Of a DNA stretch of 64,000 nucleotides, positions 61,377-64,000 are shown in pieces. Under the pieces are notes generated by a model. That model saw only the letters and a program-made list of their open reading frames with translations, was not told the DNA's origin and searched no databases. Positions within the stretch are counted from its first letter, which is position 1; each line of letters starts with the position of its first letter. The position numbers and the translations under genes were made by a program. The stretch spans positions 54,738 to 118,737 of the forward strand of contig NZ_QYYD01000021.1 in assembly GCF_003591005.1 (NCBI RefSeq), written 5' to 3'. This DNA comes from Rhodopseudomonas palustris (GTDB taxonomy: Bacteria > Pseudomonadota > Alphaproteobacteria > Rhizobiales > Xanthobacteraceae).

Positions 61377-62393
61377 CTAGGCCAAGTCAAATGTCAGCGT
61401 GCCGAGCTTTTCGATCTTGCTGGTGATGCGGTCGCCGCTCTTCAGCCAGACTTGCTTGTCCTTCGACATGCCGATGATCACGCCGGAGGGGGTGCCGGTG
61501 AAGATCAGGTCGCCGGGTTCGAGCGCGAACAACTTTGATGTGTAGGAGATCACCTTTTGCGGGTTGAAGATAAACTTCGACGTGTTCGACTTCTGCCGCG
61601 GCTCCTTCTCGTCGTTGACGTAGGTCTCGATGCTGAGATTGTTCGGATCGACCTGGTCGGCCGTGACGAAATACGGCCCGATCGGCGCAAAACCGTCGAG
61701 CGTCTTGCCGACCATCCACTGTCCGCCCTTTTCCAGTTGCAGGTCGCGTGACGAAAAATCGTGGCCGACCGCGTAGCCCGCCACGTAGCTCAGCGCGTCG
61801 GCTTCCGAGACGTTGCGAGCGGTCTTGCCGATCACGATCACCAGCTCGGTCTCGTAGTCGAACTTGGTCGAGATTTCGGCCGGCGGCAGCTTGATGGTGG
61901 TTTTGTGCGGCGCCAGCGTGTTGTTGTATTTGTTGAACAGGATCGGCTCCTTCGGCAGCTTCTCGCCGGCCTCCTCGGCGTGCTCCTTGTAGTTGAGGCC
62001 GACACAGACGATCTTGCCGGGATCGGTGAACAGCCGGCCGAACTTGATCGAGGCTTCGTCCTTGACGAAGTCCGGCTTGTCTTTGGCGGCGGCGATCAGC
62101 CGCTCCAGCGCCGGCGTGCCGCCGACGGCCAGCAGGCTTTCCAGCGATTGCGGCACGTCGAGGTTGAGCGCCTTGCCAGCGGCGGCGACGTCGAGCACGC
62201 CGTTCGGCAGCTTGACGCCGAGCGTTTCGCTGCCGTCTTCCTGCAGCATCGCCAGCAGCGTCATGCCGCGCGGCATCTGCGGCGCGGCGGCGGTCGCGGG
62301 CGCGGCGGCCTGGGCCGGCGCCAGTTCGCCGAGTGCGGCGCCGCCGATGCCGGCCGCCACGGCGGTCCTGATAAAGTCGCGTCTGGTCGTCAT
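61377..62393 (-). CDS. Tat-exported fumarylacetoacetate hydrolase-family protein
   Basis: A 338-residue FAH-fold hydrolase/isomerase. The N-terminal TTRRDFIRTAVAAGIGGAAL is a clear twin-arginine signal, unusual for this normally cytoplasmic family. The catalytic core shows ICVGLNYKEHAEEAG (written on the protein as KIVCVGLNYKEH), PILFNKYNNTLAPH, FDYETELVIVIGK, GYAVGHDFSSRDLQ and GDLIFTGTPSGV with the metal-binding acids. ATG at 62393 follows GGGAGGGACGC. It would cleave or decarboxylate a beta-diketo or oxo-acid in the periplasm. It has no operon partner. Confidence 0.9.
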   Translation of the reverse strand: MTTRRDFIRTAVAAGIGGAALGELAPAQAAAPATAAAPQMPRGMTLLAMLQEDGSETLGVKLPNGVLDVAAAGKALNLDVPQSLESLLAVGGTPALERLIAAAKDKPDFVKDEASIKFGRLFTDPGKIVCVGLNYKEHAEEAGEKLPKEPILFNKYNNTLAPHKTTIKLPPAEISTKFDYETELVIVIGKTARNVSEADALSYVAGYAVGHDFSSRDLQLEKGGQWMVGKTLDGFAPIGPYFVTADQVDPNNLSIETYVNDEKEPRQKSNTSKFIFNPQKVISYTSKLFALEPGDLIFTGTPSGVIIGMSKDKQVWLKSGDRITSKIEKLGTLTFDLA

Positions 62394-62602
62394 GCGTCCC
62401 TCCCGTATGATTGTGCTTTGCCGTTCACGCCCCTCGCCGTGAACATGGCCGAGCTTAGCGGGGCCGCGCCGAACGACCAGCGTCGCCACGCAGCCCGTTT
62501 GCATCGGAGCCATGCGGCCTGCGCCGCAGCGAGCGCGATGCAGCATGGCCACCGTTCGATCGCTCAACCCTTCCTTAACGCCACATGGGTTAGCGTTAAC
62601 GA

Positions 62603-62613
62603 CACGTAACGTG
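62603..62613. promoter_or_regulatory. Palindrome CACGT-A-ACGTG before the CheY-like gene
   Basis: A perfect 5-base inverted repeat 26 bases upstream of the receiver gene start, next to several TTAAC elements (62574-62600). It may be an operator or part of the promoter. No clean TTAA-N7-TTAA CtrA box is present. Confidence 0.3.
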
Positions 62614-62639
62614 CGCCCGGCAACGCTCACAGTGTCCTG

Positions 62640-63185
62640 ATGTTTCGCATCGACTTCAACAAACTGCGCTTCCTGGTGTGCGACGACAATCCGCACATGC
62701 GCCGTATCCTGCGCACGCTGCTGCATTCGTTCGGCGCGCGCGAGGTGTACGAGGCCGAGGACGGCGCCACCGCGCTGGAGATGTCGAGCCACGCCGCGCC
62801 GGACATCATCATTACCGATTGGGAAATGCCGATCTTCGACGGGCTCGAACTGGCGCAGATGATCCGCCAGCCGGACAGCAAGGCCAATCCGTTCGTGCCG
62901 ATCATCATGCTGACCGCGCATTCGGAAAAGCGCCGGGTGACGCTGGCGCGCGACGCCGGCATCACCGAATTTCTCGCCAAGCCGATCTCGTCAAAAGCGC
63001 TGTATCAGCGCGTCCTCAACGTCGTCGCCAGCCCGCGGCCGTTCATCAAGACGCGCAATTACTTCGGGCCGGACCGCCGCCGCAACACCTCGAGCGGCTA
63101 CATCGGGCCGGAGCGGCGCGGCAGCGGCGAGGCCGACATCATCCAGCAGCCGTCGCTGCTCGACAAAGCCAAGGTGGCGAGCTGA
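62640..63185 (+). CDS. CheY-like response regulator with C-terminal extension
   Basis: A 181-residue protein. The receiver domain covers about 1-130: LRFLVCDDNPHMRRILRTLL, phosphorylated D60 in IIITDWEMPIFDG, T in IIMLTAHSEK and K in FLAKPISSKAL. The extension contains two copies of a short motif (YFGPDRRRN and YIGPERRGS). Its stop is two bases before the ATG of an Hpt protein, forming a receiver-Hpt pair without a linked kinase. It may serve chemotaxis or the general stress response. Confidence 0.92.
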   Translation: MFRIDFNKLRFLVCDDNPHMRRILRTLLHSFGAREVYEAEDGATALEMSSHAAPDIIITDWEMPIFDGLELAQMIRQPDSKANPFVPIIMLTAHSEKRRVTLARDAGITEFLAKPISSKALYQRVLNVVASPRPFIKTRNYFGPDRRRNTSSGYIGPERRGSGEADIIQQPSLLDKAKVAS

Positions 63186-63187
63186 CG

Positions 63188-63763
63188 ATGACACCACGCC
63201 CCGGCGATCTCCAGATCGCGACCTTTTCGGATCACCAGGTGATCACCCAGGCCAACCCGCTGCGCAAGGTGATGCGCCGCGTCGGCGGCGGGCCGGCCGA
63301 CGATCCGATCGCGCGCGCCGAGCGGGCGCTGGCCGACCTGTCGGGCGAATTCGCCGCCTGGATGAACGTCGAAGCCGACCGCCTCGCCGAAGCGCTCACG
63401 GCGCTGCGCCGCGACGGCGTCAACGAGGACACCCAGGGCGAATTGTTCCGCGCCGCGCACGACATCAAAGGCGACGCCGCGACGTTCGGCTATCCAGCGG
63501 CGGCGGCCGCCGCCGAGAGCCTGTGCCGGGTCATCGAACACGCGCCCGACCTCGCGCGCGTGCCGGACGAGATGCTCGCCAACCACGTCAACGCCGTGCA
63601 GGCGATCGTGCGCGAAGGCGCGCAGCCCGGCAAGGACGAGCTGCAGCGCGCGCTGATCAGCAAACTGCGCAACGTCGCCGACGAGTATCTGGCCGCCGTC
63701 AACCGCGACCGCCCCGACCACCTCGAAGCGATCCTGGCGCCGAGCATCGTGCCGGGCGAGTAG
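63188..63763 (+). CDS. Hpt-domain histidine phosphotransfer protein
   Basis: A 191-residue protein with a helical Hpt domain in its middle; the phosphoaccepting H91 is in LFRAAHDIKGDAATFGY. The first ~40 residues (RPGDLQIATFSDHQVITQAN) form a leader without known motif. It follows the CheY-like gene by two bases, so the two are co-translated and probably exchange phosphoryl groups with an unlinked hybrid kinase. Confidence 0.9.
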   Translation: MTPRPGDLQIATFSDHQVITQANPLRKVMRRVGGGPADDPIARAERALADLSGEFAAWMNVEADRLAEALTALRRDGVNEDTQGELFRAAHDIKGDAATFGYPAAAAAAESLCRVIEHAPDLARVPDEMLANHVNAVQAIVREGAQPGKDELQRALISKLRNVADEYLAAVNRDRPDHLEAILAPSIVPGE

Positions 63764-63789
63764 TTCGTCGCGGTTGCGGGCGTCTCGTA

Positions 63790-63914
63790 AGCCCCAAGCA
63801 CGTCGGCTTCGCCCACCCCACGCACGTCGCCTCGCCCGCCCCAAGCACGTCGTCCCGCCCGCCCAAGCACGTCATTCCGGGGCGCGCGCCCTTCGCGCGC
63901 GAACCCGGAATCTC
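63790..63914. repeat. Short tandem CCAAGCACGTC repeats and a further family 2 copy
   Basis: Four imperfect copies of a ~20-base unit with core CC(A/C)AGCACGTCG or CCACGCACGTCG (63790-63873) are followed by a family 2 repeat, GTCATTCCGGGGCGCGCGCC...GAACCCGGAATCTC (63871-63914). The remaining bases to 64000 are extremely GC-rich with no gene seen. Confidence 0.7.
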
Positions 63915-64000
63915 AGGCGCGCAGTCAGGACCAGGGGCGCCCCCCCGGGAGGGGGTGACCGGTTTGGCCGCCCCGCGGGCAGCCATAGGCCGGCCCCGAC

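Noticed and set aside
62560..62640. CtrA box upstream of the CheY-like gene
   Set aside because: Several TTAAC elements occur, but none gives TTAA-N7-TTAA spacing.

Overview
The window is high-GC alphaproteobacterial chromosome. Gene content and style (many Liv-type ABC transporters, crotonases, FixJ-type regulators, PAS kinases, a heat-stable-looking outer-membrane protein of the Omp25/RopB type, short palindromic intergenic repeats) fit the Bradyrhizobiaceae, most likely a Rhodopseudomonas palustris-like organism. This placement is from pattern recognition only. No rRNA, CRISPR array, prophage or complete insertion sequence is visible. Three tRNA genes (Gly-TCC, Tyr-GTA, Thr-TGT) are present.

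Layout. 1-608: end of an AraC regulator. 682-14257: a large catabolic island, almost all on the minus strand: periplasmic binding protein, acyl-CoA synthetase, two crotonases, LLM-class flavin monooxygenase, creatininase-type amidohydrolase, LivFGMH importer, flavin reductase and a VOC protein. A divergent Lrp/AsnC regulator precedes a tiny ORF and a RibB paralog with a degenerate RibA half. An inverted TGTATCGAAAA motif lies in the divergent promoter and a near copy lies before livH. I read this as import of a branched or amide-containing substrate, two-component flavin-dependent oxygenation with its own flavin supply, amide hydrolysis and CoA-linked beta-oxidation-like breakdown. 14365-14644: a decayed haloperoxidase gene.

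14876-20033: an orphan histidine kinase, small proteins, an isochorismatase-like hydrolase, a fusion of a cyclic-nucleotide-binding domain to a thioredoxin-reductase-like flavoprotein, and a conserved unknown with a 28-codon downstream stub. 20484-23576: a sulfur-compound module (DUF302 protein, SoxC-like molybdoenzyme, cytochrome c, Tat-exported DsrE-like protein). 23661-26096: LysR and MATE exporter. 26551-33753: a two-component network with two PAS kinases, a FixJ-type regulator and a single-domain receiver; TACC-N2-GGTA palindromes lie upstream of both minus-strand signalling genes. 34242-39013: tRNA-Gly, stress proteins (DUF892, DUF4142), glgX and a transglutaminase-like protein.

39370-53888: chemoreceptor, HtrA-like protease, site-2 protease, a PaoABC-type molybdenum hydroxylase operon under a MarR gene, tRNA-Tyr, rlmB, secreted proteins, tRNA-Thr, three tiny membrane proteins, an outer-membrane beta-barrel and a TPR protein. 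54103-54882: nadK. 55165-61299: a restriction-modification island, with a 1216-residue type IIG-like nuclease-methyltransferase whose specificity region is AT-richer than its flanks and which carries an intergenic repeat inserted in frame. A truncated paralog of its nuclease domain follows, embedded in composite inverted repeats. 61377-63763: Tat-exported FAH-family protein and a CheY-like/Hpt pair; the right edge is repeats.

The most notable points are the flavin-supplied catabolic island with its putative shared operator, the mosaic and duplicated type IIG locus, the unusual PAS-variant domain shared by both large kinases, and several gene remnants and micro-ORFs.
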